Source of the DNA: TMED14 sp965657195
GTDB taxonomy: Bacteria > Bacteroidota > Bacteroidia > Flavobacteriales > Schleiferiaceae
NCBI GenBank assembly: GCA_965657195.1
Contig: CBFHNK010000038.1
Location: forward strand, 1-15,563
Reading direction: 5' to 3'
DNA: 15,563 nucleotides
Part shown: piece after piece, positions 1 to 7,251 of the stretch
Numbering within the stretch: the first letter of the stretch is position 1
Layout: each line of letters begins with the position of its first letter
Made by a program: the position numbers and the translations under genes
Notes under the pieces: generated by a model
The model's input: the letters and a program-made list of their open reading frames with translations, nothing else
What the model was told of the DNA's origin: nothing
Database searches by the model: none

Positions 1-1
1 T

Positions 2-175
2 CCGATTCCTGCCTTGGACGGAGGCCACGCCGTGTTCGCCATCATCGAGTGGGTCACGGGACGTGCTCCGAGCACCCGCGTGATGGAGGTGGCTCAAATG
101 ATCGGATTCTTCCTGCTGCTGGCCCTGTTTGTGTTGGCCAACGGAAACGATTTGTTTAAGGCTTTGGGGCTGTAG
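2..175 (+). CDS. rseP: RIP metalloprotease RseP / site-2 protease, C-terminal fragment (5' end outside window)
   Basis: Only the last 57 codons are present; the frame is open from base 2 to the TAG at 173-175. The fragment begins PIPALDGGH, the LDG motif of membrane-embedded site-2 proteases, whose Asp is the third zinc ligand alongside the HExxH motif encoded upstream of the window. It continues with a GRAPS turn and a hydrophobic final membrane helix (GFFLLLALFVLANGND), ending DLFKALGL; the GND-LFK ending is usual for the RseP/YaeL family. The family cleaves membrane-bound anti-sigma factors or other single-pass proteins within the inner membrane. The catalytic half and any PDZ domains cannot be seen, so the exact substrate class is unknown. 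Two small hairpins follow the stop. Confidence 0.85.
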   Translation, partial: PIPALDGGHAVFAIIEWVTGRAPSTRVMEVAQMIGFFLLLALFVLANGNDLFKALGL

Positions 176-177
176 GG

Positions 178-208
178 GGCCCTTTGGGCCTAGAGGCGCT
201 TCGCGCCT
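178..208 (+). terminator. Two small hairpins directly after the rseP stop
   Basis: GGCCC (178-182) pairs with GGGCC (186-190) over a TTT loop, and AGGCGC (194-199) pairs with GCGCCT (203-208) over a TTC loop. Both are perfect stems, 2 nt after the rseP stop codon. No T-run follows, so this is not a canonical intrinsic terminator. It could still end or protect the rseP transcript, since the next gene converges on it. Confidence 0.35.
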
Positions 209-323
209 AACTGCCTTCGGCTAGAGGCTGCGTGTAGCGGAGCTGAGCGCAACGAGTAGCTAGTAACTAGTTACTGGCTGCTGGTTTCCGGTTACTAGGA
301 ACAAGAAACCAGAAACGAGAAAC

Positions 324-343
324 CGCCGAAGGCGCCTTCGGCG
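324..343. repeat. Perfect 20-bp palindrome 3' of the ZIP transporter gene
   Basis: Each half is a 10-mer (left half CGCCGAAGGC) and the two halves are exact reverse complements, with symmetry centre between 333 and 334. It lies 16 nt past the end of the minus-strand ZIP gene. As RNA it would form a hairpin and could act as its terminator or 3' stabiliser, but no U-tract follows on the minus strand. Confidence 0.5.
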
Positions 344-358
344 CTGGAGGCGACGGCG

Positions 359-1171
359 CTAGCCCAACGCTACGTCCAGCGACATCATCACCGCGAATCC
401 GGCAATGAATCCGAGGGTGGCGATGTCGGTGTACTTGTCGCGCTGGGTTTCGGGAATTACCTCTTCGACAACGACGTAGATCATGGCGCCGGCCGCAAAG
501 GCGAGCGCAAACGGAAGCACAGGCTGCATGTACATGACGGCGACGGCTCCGACTACGCCCGCGACGGGCTCGACGATTGCAGAGAGCTGTCCGAACCAAA
601 AGCTGCGGAAGCGCGAAACGCCTTGGCGGCGCAGCGGGAAGGCGACCGCGACCCCTTCGGGAAAGTTTTGAAGGCCGATTCCGATGGCGAGGGCCACGGC
701 GGCTCCGAGTGAAGCGCCGTCGATTCCGGCCGCGTAGGCTCCGAATGCGACACCCACCGCCAGCCCCTCGGGAATGTTGTGCAGCGTGATGGCGAGCACC
801 AGGAGGGTCGTCGACTTCCAGTCGGTTTTGACGCCCTCGATTTCGGACGGGCCAAAGTTGATGTGCAAGTGCGGAACCAGTTTGTCGAGCCCAAACAAGA
901 ACAGCGCCCCCGCGAGGAAGCCGAGGACCGGCGGAATCCAAGGGATATACCCCTGTGCCTCAGACATTTCGATGGAAGGAGCGAGCAGGCTCCAGTAGCT
1001 GGCGGCGATCATGACTCCGCCGGTGAATCCAAGCATTCCGTCGAGGACTTTGCGCGGAAGTTCCTTGAAGAGAAAGACGAGGGCGGCGCCCGAGGCGGTC
1101 ACAAGCCACGTAAAGGTGGTCGCCAAGAACGCGAGCAGTACGGGGTGGTAGGAGCTTAACGTTTCAAGCAT
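359..1171 (-). CDS. ZIP-family divalent metal transporter (ZupT/GufA-like)
   Basis: The protein has 270 residues, a normal length for bacterial ZIP transporters, with about eight hydrophobic segments. The two metal-site helices are clear: HNIPEGLAVG (131-140, helix IV) and QNFPEGVAV (168-176, helix V). Both carry the family's H/Q-N-x-P-E signature. E202 and E236-E237 lie in later helices. The His-rich loop between helices III and IV is reduced to HLH at 101-103. ZIP proteins move zinc, iron, manganese or similar ions into the cytoplasm; which metal is used here cannot be read from the sequence. The start at 1171 gives an N-terminus leading straight into the first membrane helix. The gene is divergent from lpxH and its upstream region holds an operator-like inverted repeat. 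Confidence 0.9.
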   Translation of the reverse strand: MLETLSSYHPVLLAFLATTFTWLVTASGAALVFLFKELPRKVLDGMLGFTGGVMIAASYWSLLAPSIEMSEAQGYIPWIPPVLGFLAGALFLFGLDKLVPHLHINFGPSEIEGVKTDWKSTTLLVLAITLHNIPEGLAVGVAFGAYAAGIDGASLGAAVALAIGIGLQNFPEGVAVAFPLRRQGVSRFRSFWFGQLSAIVEPVAGVVGAVAVMYMQPVLPFALAFAAGAMIYVVVEEVIPETQRDKYTDIATLGFIAGFAVMMSLDVALG

Positions 1172-1186
1172 GAGAAATGGGTTTCT

Positions 1187-1208
1187 ACGTTTAAAGGTAC
1201 GTAAACGT
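1187..1208 (-). promoter_or_regulatory. Operator-like inverted repeat over a weak -7 element, ZIP gene promoter region
   Basis: ACGTTTA (1187-1193) and TAAACGT (1202-1208) are perfect inverted copies separated by 8 bp. On the minus strand the repeat overlaps TACCTTTA (1192-1199), one base off the Bacteroidota -7 consensus TAnnTTTG, located 20 nt before the ATG. A dyad over a promoter of a metal transporter is the arrangement expected for a metal-sensing repressor. The regulator's identity is not known. Confidence 0.4.
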
Positions 1209-1306
1209 TTGGAGGCGGCTGGGTGTGGGCTGAGGGCTTCTGGCTAACGGCCACTCTGGTCTCGTCTGCTGGTCAAGGGCCACCCAAATGGTGAGGGATT
1301 TTGCCC

Positions 1307-1314
1307 TAGGTTTG
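1307..1314 (+). promoter_or_regulatory. -7 element TAGGTTTG for lpxH, 4 nt before ATG
   Basis: TAGGTTTG is an exact match to the Bacteroidota -7 consensus TAnnTTTG. It ends 4 nt before the lpxH ATG, so transcription would begin at or next to the start codon and give a leaderless mRNA. No clear TTTG -33 box is seen at the expected distance. Confidence 0.5.
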
Positions 1315-1318
1315 CGGT

Positions 1319-2095
1319 ATGGTCGCGAAGGTTGATGCGGAATTTGTGCTCCCCGCGGGCAAGTCGGTCTTTTTCGCGAGCGATTTGCACTTGGGCGCGC
1401 CGAATGGGCAAGCGAGCGCGGAGCGCGAGCGGGCCTTCGTCGCCTGGATGGATTCCATCAAGCCCCGTGCGGCCGCACTTTATTTAGTCGGTGACGTCTT
1501 TGACTTTTGGTTTGAGTACCGCCGTGCGATTCCGAAGGGCTTTGCCCGACTTCAGGGCCGACTTGCGGACTGGTCCGATTCCGGAATTCCAATCTACATG
1601 TTTACGGGCAACCACGATTTGTGGATGAGAGATTATTTCGTACAAGAGTTTGGCATTCAAGTTTTTCACAAACCTATTCGGCATGTTTGGAGTGGTAAGC
1701 AACTGGTAGTCGGTCACGGAGACGGTCTTGGTCCTGGCGACACCGGGTACAAGCTTTTGAAGCGGGTGTTTACGTTTCAACCGTTTCAAACGCTTTTTCG
1801 CTGGCTGCACCCCGACCTAGGAATCGGCCTCGCCTCGTGGTTTTCGCGCGGAAGCCGAGCTCGAACCGGCCACGAAGACTACGCCATGACCGACGTGACC
1901 CGAGAGGCCATTTACAACTGGGCCCTCGACCAGCACACCAAGACGCCAGCGGACTACTGGATTTTTGGCCACCGCCACTACCCCGTGCAGGCAACGTTTC
2001 CCGACGGTGGCGGAACCTACATCAACCTCGGCGACTGGATCAAGTGGCGAAGTTGGGGGGAGCTGACGGGCTCGGGCTTCGAACTGCACCAATAA
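1319..2095 (+). CDS. lpxH: UDP-2,3-diacylglucosamine diphosphatase, LpxH-type metallophosphoesterase
   Basis: The 258-residue calcineurin-like phosphoesterase shows all family metal motifs: SDLHLG (21-26), GDVFD (58-62), GNHD (97-100), GHGD (132-135) and GHRH (217-220). LpxH hydrolyses UDP-2,3-diacylglucosamine to lipid X and UMP in the Raetz pathway of lipid A synthesis, on the cytoplasmic face of the inner membrane. The APNGQASAEREREF-like stretch after the first motif (APNGQASAERERAF here) and the internal HPDLGIGLASWFS segment are features I associate with Bacteroidota LpxH rather than with generic phosphoesterases. The start at 1319 follows a -7 promoter element by 4 nt. The gene ends 4 nt before the stem of a strong terminator shared with sodA. 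Confidence 0.88.
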   Translation: MVAKVDAEFVLPAGKSVFFASDLHLGAPNGQASAERERAFVAWMDSIKPRAAALYLVGDVFDFWFEYRRAIPKGFARLQGRLADWSDSGIPIYMFTGNHDLWMRDYFVQEFGIQVFHKPIRHVWSGKQLVVGHGDGLGPGDTGYKLLKRVFTFQPFQTLFRWLHPDLGIGLASWFSRGSRARTGHEDYAMTDVTREAIYNWALDQHTKTPADYWIFGHRHYPVQATFPDGGGTYINLGDWIKWRSWGELTGSGFELHQ

Positions 2096-2099
2096 AAAG

Positions 2100-2125
2100 A
2101 AACCCCCGGCGCGAGCCGGGGGTTT
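2100..2125. terminator. Bidirectional intrinsic terminator between lpxH and sodA
   Basis: An 11-bp perfect stem, AAACCCCCGGC (2100-2110) with GCCGGGGGTTT (2115-2125), is closed by a GCGA tetraloop of the GNRA type. A T-run follows on the plus strand (through 2127) and an A-run precedes it (2094-2098), giving a U-tract on the minus strand too. It serves both converging genes. Confidence 0.92.
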
Positions 2126-2154
2126 TTGATTTTAAGGGTTCCGAAGAAGAAAAC

Positions 2155-2760
2155 TTACTTCTTGGCAGCGGCGTAGCGCGAAGCGACTTCGGCCCAGCTG
2201 ATTACGTTGAAGAAGGCCGAAACGTAGTCGGGGCGACGGTTTTGGTACTTCAGGTAGTAGGCGTGCTCCCATACGTCGAGGCCGAGGATGGGGGTTCCGG
2301 CACAGCCCACGCTTGGCATGAGGGGGTTGTCTTGGTTGGCGGTAGAGCAGATTTCGAGCTTGCCGGCGGTGTTGACGCAAAGCCATGCCCAACCTGAACC
2401 GAAGCGGGTTGCAGCGGCCTTAGCGAAGGCTTCTTTGAAGGCGTCGAAGCTTCCGAAGGTGGCGTTGATGTCGGCGCCGAGGTCTCCGGTGGGCAGTCCG
2501 CCTCCGTTGGGGCTCATGACGGTCCAGAAGAGGCTGTGGTTGAAGTGGCCTCCGCCGTTGTTTCGGACGGCAGGTACGTCGCTGTGCTGCTTCATCAGGT
2601 CCTCAAGGCTCTTGCTTGCCATGGGCGTGCCTTCGATGGCCGCGTTGAGGTTGTTGACGTAGGCTTTGTGGTGCTTGCCGTGGTGGATTTCCATGGTCAG
2701 CGCGTCTACGTGCGGCTCAAGGGCGTTGTGCGCGTAGGGAAGGTTGGGGAGGGTAAACAT
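2155..2760 (-). CDS. sodA: Superoxide dismutase, Mn/Fe family (probably Mn or cambialistic)
   Basis: At 201 residues this is a full-length iron/manganese superoxide dismutase, converting superoxide to oxygen and hydrogen peroxide. The four metal ligands are visible: H26 in EIHHGKHH, H75 in HFNHSLFW, D162 and H166 in DVWEHAYY. The GGG before HFNH and Q143 in NQDNPLM are positions typical of manganese or cambialistic enzymes, but metal choice is not settled by sequence. There is no signal peptide, so the protein is cytoplasmic. It is transcribed alone: a terminator lies downstream and it is divergent from the addA-like gene. Its leader contains a 14-bp palindrome. Confidence 0.96.
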   Translation of the reverse strand: MFTLPNLPYAHNALEPHVDALTMEIHHGKHHKAYVNNLNAAIEGTPMASKSLEDLMKQHSDVPAVRNNGGGHFNHSLFWTVMSPNGGGLPTGDLGADINATFGSFDAFKEAFAKAAATRFGSGWAWLCVNTAGKLEICSTANQDNPLMPSVGCAGTPILGLDVWEHAYYLKYQNRRPDYVSAFFNVISWAEVASRYAAAKK

Positions 2761-2784
2761 TGGATCGGGGTTATAAGCGTTTAA

Positions 2785-2798
2785 AACGGAATTCCGTT
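2785..2798. promoter_or_regulatory. 14-bp perfect palindrome in the sodA leader
   Basis: AACGGAATTCCGTT is self-complementary, centred at 2791.5. It lies between the predicted sodA transcription start (about 2804) and its ATG at 2760, within the divergent sodA/addA-like spacer. It could be a repressor site acting just downstream of the promoter, or a leader hairpin. No regulator is identified. Confidence 0.45.
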
Positions 2799-2809
2799 AA
2801 GTAGTAACG

Positions 2810-2817
2810 CAAAAATA
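2810..2817 (-). promoter_or_regulatory. -7 element TATTTTTG for sodA
   Basis: On the minus strand the sequence reads TATTTTTG, an exact TAnnTTTG match, 49 nt before the sodA ATG. This would give a leader of roughly 45 nt, unlike the near-leaderless genes elsewhere in the window. A -33 TTTG box is not evident. Confidence 0.5.
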
Positions 2818-2855
2818 GGGCCTATGGTTGGCCCGGCGCGTTAACTTTAACCTCG

Positions 2856-5800
2856 ATGGCCAGCACAAATTCGGAATCCGCCCGCATTGCGGTCTACAGC
2901 GCCTCCGCGGGGGCGGGTAAAACATTTCGCTTGGCGGTCGAGTACGGAGCCGCGGCGCTCGCGCGCCCCGACGATCCGGGCGCCTTTCGGCGCATTTTGG
3001 GCCTGACGTTCACCAACAAAGCGGCCCACGAGATGAAGGATCGGGTGCTCCGCACGCTCCAAAAGGCGGTCGAACTCGACGACCCCTTTGCGGACCCCAT
3101 TGCCAAAGAGATTGCGCTGCTGCTTGATATTGATGCGGCTGAGCTCCGTCGCCGGGCCGCCGCGGTCCTGAGCGAAATGCTGCACGACTACGGGTCGGTT
3201 TCGCTCGGAACCCTCGACCAGTTCACCCACCGCTTGGTGCGCACGTTTGCCATTGAATTGGGCCTTCCGAGCCAGTTTGAGGTGGAACTCGACGACGACT
3301 ACCTGCTGGACTTGGCGGTCTACGAGCTGATGGCGGACCTCGGAACCGATTCCGCCCTGACCCAACTGGTGCTGGATTTTGCGCGCGCCAACCTCGAAGA
3401 CGACAAGCAGGCCGATGTGTTTGAAGCGCTTAAAGCGATGGCCCGGCACCTCAGCAAAGAGGCGTCGACCGACGCTGTGGCCGCCCTGCGCGAATGGGAT
3501 TTGGACCGCCACCGGCAGCTTCAGACCAATCTGCGCCAAAAGGCCACCGACCTGCGCGCTCGGATGCGGGCGGCGGCGCCGAAGTTGCTGAAGTTGCTGG
3601 CTAGCTTGCCCGCCGAGTCGGTCAACCGCGCGGATTGGTACGCGAGCTACTTCAAAAAGCTCCGCAAGCCGGACGCGAAGCTGTGGGTTCCGGGGGCGCA
3701 CGTGCGAAAGTCCCTGATGGGCGACCCGGTGGCGATTTTGAAGGTTGCGGCGCAAAAGGATTCCGCGCTACGGGACCAAGCCGAAGAGGTGGTGGCGCAG
3801 ATGAAGGTGCTGCTGGGCGACCCCCTCGAAACTTCGCTCGACGGAGTGGTGCTCGACCTGCTTCGCCGCCACGACCGCAGCGCCTCGGTACTGAGCGAGC
3901 TGGCGCGCCGCCTTGAGGACGTGCTCGACCGCCTCAGGGTCCAGCCGATTTGGAAGTTTCAGCCGCTGATTCACCGCGAGCTGCGCGACCAGCCGACGAG
4001 CTACCTGTACGAACGCCTCGGCGAGCGCTACGCCCGCTTTTTGGTCGACGAAGCCCAGGACACCTCGCGCATGCAGTGGGCCAACCTCTGGCCGCTGATG
4101 GAGCACGCCCTGACCGGCCGCGAGCAGGGCGCCGGAGCCATGGTGGTGGGCGACGGCAAGCAAAGCATTTACCGCTGGCGCGGCTCAGACGCCGAGGAGT
4201 TTTTGGACCTCGTGGCGCGGGCGAAAAAAGGCGACAGCCCGTCGGACGCGCTTCCGGGCCTCGAAGGCATGTCGGGCTTTGTGGCCATGGGCGACAACTG
4301 GCGCAGCCGGCACGGAATCGTAGCCTTCAACAACCGTTTGTACACGGGTTTGGCCGCCAAGCTCGGCCAGGACGACCACCGCACCGCGTACGCCGATTCG
4401 GCGCAGGTTCCGCGCGGAGCCTCCGGCGGCTACGTACAGCTTCGCGGCATCGAGGCCGAGGACAAGTCCGAGTTTGATCCCGCCGTGCTCGACGCACTGG
4501 TGGCCGACGTGCGGAGCCGGCGTGCCGCCGGCTGGTCCTGGGGCGACATGGCCGTGATCATGCGCCGCCGCGCCGAGGGCCGCATGGTGGCTGAGCGATT
4601 CGCCGCCGAGGGAATCCCCATTTTGTCCTCGGAGCTGCTGGCAGTGACCGGTTCTGCCGCGGTTCAGGCCATGGTGGCGCTGTTTCGCTGGATGCTGCGC
4701 CCGGGCGAGCCCGAGCGCGAGTGGGACGTGCTGCGCGGCCTGCGCCGTGCCGGCGTGTGGCAGGTAGGTACAGAGGAATGGCTCCTGCTTGGGCAGTCGC
4801 GCCGCCGCGTCCAGGACGCCCCCATTCCTGAGGACTTTGAGCCGGTGCTGCGCCGCATCATTCCGGGCTGGAGCCCCGACGTCGCCTGGCGCCTCAGCCT
4901 TTACGAAATGGGCGCCTACACCGCCCGGGCACTGGGGTTCAACGCCGACGCAGACGCCTTTGTCCTGCGCCTGCTTGACGCCATGCTCGACTTCTCGAAG
5001 CGCCAGGTCAACCGCCTCGAGGCCTTTATGGAGGAGTACGCCCGCCGGGCCCCTATGTGGAGCGTGTCGGCTCCGGCGGGGGCGGACGCGGTCGAACTGC
5101 TCACCGTCCACAAGGCCAAGGGACTGGAGTACCCCATCGTCTTTTTCCCCTGGGCGCAGCTCGACAATCCGCGATTCGACCCGGTGTGGCTCGATCCGCG
5201 TGGAGTGCTCGGGTCGGATCTTGATTTGCCGCCCGCGGCGCTGGTTCCGCTCACCAAATTCAGCTCAAATGAGGGCTTGCTCGACGAGGTCGGGCAGCGC
5301 TGGCCCGCCTACGCCGAACGGGTGCGCGAAACCGCAGAGCGCGCCGCGTTTGACGACGCCAACTTGCTGTACGTGGCCACCACGCGGGCCGTCGACGAGC
5401 TATGGGTCTACTTCGACCCCAAAAAGGGCTACGGAGGCTGGTGGCTGCAGCACGCCGAGGCCGAACTCGCCCAGGGCGAAGCCCGGCAGCTTGGTGAAAA
5501 CCTATGGGCCTGGGGCGCCATGCCTGCACCTGAGGCCGCCGCGCCCGCGGCTCCGACCTGGGACCAAAGCACCGTGCGCAACCGCGACTGGACCGACACC
5601 GTGAAGCTTGCCCGGCCCCGCGACGAGGAGCCCGAACAGCGCTTTGGCAACGCCCTGCACGCGGCCCTGGAACGCATTCGCGACCGCCGTGACGCGGCCG
5701 CCGCCGCGTATTCTGCCGCGGAACGCAGCCAGTTGGATTCCGCCGAACGCGACCGCCTCGTCGACACCTTGGCGCTGGCGCTTGATGCCCCCGAACTGGC

Positions 5801-6059
5801 CGACTGGTGGACCGCGACCGAGACCTACACCGAGCGCAGCCTGCTCCACGAGGGCGGAGTGCTGCGCCCCGACCGCATTTACCGCCGCGCCGACGGACGC
5901 TGGGTGGTCGCCGACTACAAAACGGGCGCGCCGCAGGCTGAGCACGAAGAGCAAGTTCGCCGCTACGCCGACCTGCTCGAACCGGTTTTGGGTGAGCGTC
6001 CGCTGCCCGTCGTCCTCTACCTTCGCAGACCCACAATCCTACGTCATGAATTCTCGTGA
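2856..6059 (+). CDS. AddA-like UvrD/Rep superfamily 1 helicase with C-terminal RecB-type nuclease domain
   Basis: This 1067-residue protein has the full set of superfamily 1 helicase motifs: Walker A SASAGAGKTF (K22), TFTNKAA (motif Ia), Walker B VDEAQD (D398-D402), GDGKQSIYRWRG (about 432-443), DNWRS (480-484), TVHKAKGLEY (motif V, about 750-759) and LLYVATTRA (motif VI, 837-845). The C-terminal quarter carries a RecB-family PD-(D/E)XK nuclease: H935, D1006 in RPDR, D1020 and K1022 in DYK, then Q1033 and Y1037. This layout fits AddA/RecB-like helicase-nucleases, which resect double-strand breaks for RecA. AddA normally works with an AddB subunit; none is encoded nearby, because upstream is sodA on the other strand. 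The start at 2856 is the first ATG before the Walker motif. The last 14 nt overlap kbl, so the two are likely co-transcribed and translationally coupled. Confidence 0.9.
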   Translation: MASTNSESARIAVYSASAGAGKTFRLAVEYGAAALARPDDPGAFRRILGLTFTNKAAHEMKDRVLRTLQKAVELDDPFADPIAKEIALLLDIDAAELRRRAAAVLSEMLHDYGSVSLGTLDQFTHRLVRTFAIELGLPSQFEVELDDDYLLDLAVYELMADLGTDSALTQLVLDFARANLEDDKQADVFEALKAMARHLSKEASTDAVAALREWDLDRHRQLQTNLRQKATDLRARMRAAAPKLLKLLASLPAESVNRADWYASYFKKLRKPDAKLWVPGAHVRKSLMGDPVAILKVAAQKDSALRDQAEEVVAQMKVLLGDPLETSLDGVVLDLLRRHDRSASVLSELARRLEDVLDRLRVQPIWKFQPLIHRELRDQPTSYLYERLGERYARFLVDEAQDTSRMQWANLWPLMEHALTGREQGAGAMVVGDGKQSIYRWRGSDAEEFLDLVARAKKGDSPSDALPGLEGMSGFVAMGDNWRSRHGIVAFNNRLYTGLAAKLGQDDHRTAYADSAQVPRGASGGYVQLRGIEAEDKSEFDPAVLDALVADVRSRRAAGWSWGDMAVIMRRRAEGRMVAERFAAEGIPILSSELLAVTGSAAVQAMVALFRWMLRPGEPEREWDVLRGLRRAGVWQVGTEEWLLLGQSRRRVQDAPIPEDFEPVLRRIIPGWSPDVAWRLSLYEMGAYTARALGFNADADAFVLRLLDAMLDFSKRQVNRLEAFMEEYARRAPMWSVSAPAGADAVELLTVHKAKGLEYPIVFFPWAQLDNPRFDPVWLDPRGVLGSDLDLPPAALVPLTKFSSNEGLLDEVGQRWPAYAERVRETAERAAFDDANLLYVATTRAVDELWVYFDPKKGYGGWWLQHAEAELAQGEARQLGENLWAWGAMPAPEAAAPAAPTWDQSTVRNRDWTDTVKLARPRDEEPEQRFGNALHAALERIRDRRDAAAAAYSAAERSQLDSAERDRLVDTLALALDAPELADWWTATETYTERSLLHEGGVLRPDRIYRRADGRWVVADYKTGAPQAEHEEQVRRYADLLEPVLGERPLPVVLYLRRPTILRHEFS

Positions 6060-7251
6060 AACCTTTTACCAGCGCCTGCGCGACGAGCTGAAGTCCGTCG
6101 ACCAGCAGGGCCTTTTTAAGCGCGAACGCATCATCGCTTCGCCGCAGGACGCCGTCATCACCTTGGCCGACGGTTCCGAGGTGCTGAATTTTTGCGCCAA
6201 TAACTACCTCGGCCTCAGCAGCCACCCTGACGTGCTTGCCGCCGCCCACCGCACCCTTGATGAGCGCGGGTTTGGTATGAGTTCAGTGCGCTTTATCTGC
6301 GGAACCCAGGACATTCACCGCCAGCTCGAGCTGCGCCTCGCCGAGTTTTTGCACACCGAAGACACGATTTTGTACGCCGCGGCCTTCGACGCCAACGGCG
6401 GAGTTTTTGAGCCCCTACTCGGCGAAGAAGACGCGATCATCAGCGACAGCCTCAACCACGCCTCAATCATCGACGGAGTCCGCCTCTGCAAGGCCCAGCG
6501 CTACCGCTACGCCAACAACGACATGGCCGACCTCGAGGCCCAGCTCAAGGCTGCCGACGCTGCCGGAGCCCGCACCAAGCTCATCGTCACCGACGGAGTC
6601 TTCTCAATGGACGGCTACGTCGCCCAAATGGACCGTATCTGCGACCTGGCCGACCAGTACGACGCGCTCGTCATGGTCGACGAGTGCCACGCCACCGGAT
6701 TCATCGGCGCCACCGGACGCGGTTCGATCGAGCTGCGCGGCGTCCTCGGCCGCGTCGACATCATTACCGGAACCCTCGGCAAAGCCCTTGGCGGCGCCAT
6801 GGGCGGATTCACCACCGGCCGCAAGGAGCTCATCGAAATGCTTCGCCAGCGCTCGCGCCCCTACCTCTTTAGCAACAGCCTCGCCCCATCCATCGTCGGA
6901 GCCAGCCTCGCCGTACTCGACTTGCTCGACCGCACCACCGAGCTGCGCGACCGCCTGATGGACAACGTGGCTCGCTTCAAGGCAGGCCTGCGCGAAGCCG
7001 GACTCGAGTTCAAAGACGGCGAATCGGCCATCGTCCCCGTCATGCTCTACGACGCGGCCCTTGCCCAGCGCTTCGCCGACGCCCTGTTGCAGCGCGGAGT
7101 CTACGTCATCGGATTCTTCTTCCCCGTCGTGCCCAAGGGCCAAGCCCGCATTCGCGTGCAGCTCTCAGCGGCCCACACGCCCGAACACATCGACAAGGCG
7201 GTACGGGCGTTTGTGGAGGTTCACAAGGAGCTTGTTAGCGAGGTTAGCTAG
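6046..7251 (+). CDS. kbl: Glycine C-acetyltransferase (2-amino-3-ketobutyrate CoA ligase)
   Basis: The 401-residue product closely follows E. coli Kbl from memory, including NNYLGL, GFGMSSVRFICGTQ, FDANGGVFE, DSLNHASIIDGVRLC, RYRYANNDM, TDGVFSMDG and RQRSRPYLFSNSLAP. It is a PLP-dependent alpha-oxoamine synthase; the Schiff-base lysine is K246 in TGTLGKALGG, with D212 and H215 in VDECHATG contacting the cofactor. It cleaves 2-amino-3-ketobutyrate with CoA to glycine and acetyl-CoA, the second step of threonine breakdown; no threonine dehydrogenase is in the window. An in-frame extension upstream of 6046 is rejected because it lies inside the addA-like gene and the family begins here. The final residues LVSEVS are encoded by the first units of a repeat array that continues past the stop. 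Confidence 0.96.
   Translation: MNSRETFYQRLRDELKSVDQQGLFKRERIIASPQDAVITLADGSEVLNFCANNYLGLSSHPDVLAAAHRTLDERGFGMSSVRFICGTQDIHRQLELRLAEFLHTEDTILYAAAFDANGGVFEPLLGEEDAIISDSLNHASIIDGVRLCKAQRYRYANNDMADLEAQLKAADAAGARTKLIVTDGVFSMDGYVAQMDRICDLADQYDALVMVDECHATGFIGATGRGSIELRGVLGRVDIITGTLGKALGGAMGGFTTGRKELIEMLRQRSRPYLFSNSLAPSIVGASLAVLDLLDRTTELRDRLMDNVARFKAGLREAGLEFKDGESAIVPVMLYDAALAQRFADALLQRGVYVIGFFFPVVPKGQARIRVQLSAAHTPEHIDKAVRAFVEVHKELVSEVS

Larger units (their letters stand above)
176..358. repeat. Intergenic spacer rich in nested inverted repeats between converging rseP and ZIP genes
   Basis: No gene is visible. The segment holds overlapping palindromes. AGTAACTAGTTACT (262-275) is a perfect 14-bp palindrome. 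CTAGTAAC (260-267) is repeated inverted as GTTACTAG (291-298), and CTGGTTTC (281-288) as GAAACCAG (305-312). A perfect 20-bp palindrome lies at 324-343. Degenerate words of the GTTACT and GAAACC type recur, so the spacer looks like a short degenerate repeat array rather than unique sequence. It differs in sequence from the GTTRGC arrays elsewhere in the window but occupies the same kind of site, between 3' ends. Confidence 0.6.

Noticed and set aside
1209..1306. Decayed GTTRGC repeat upstream of lpxH
   Set aside because: A few similar words (GGCTGAGGG, GGCTAACGG) occur, but there is no periodicity and it lies at 5' ends, unlike the arrays.
1837..2397. Reading frame spanning the lpxH-sodA junction
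   Set aside because: It runs through a strong bidirectional terminator and two real genes in other frames.
5608..6045. N-terminal extension of Kbl from an upstream in-frame ATG
   Set aside because: It overlaps the nuclease domain of the addA-like gene in another frame, has low-complexity shadow composition, and Kbl homologues start near 6046.
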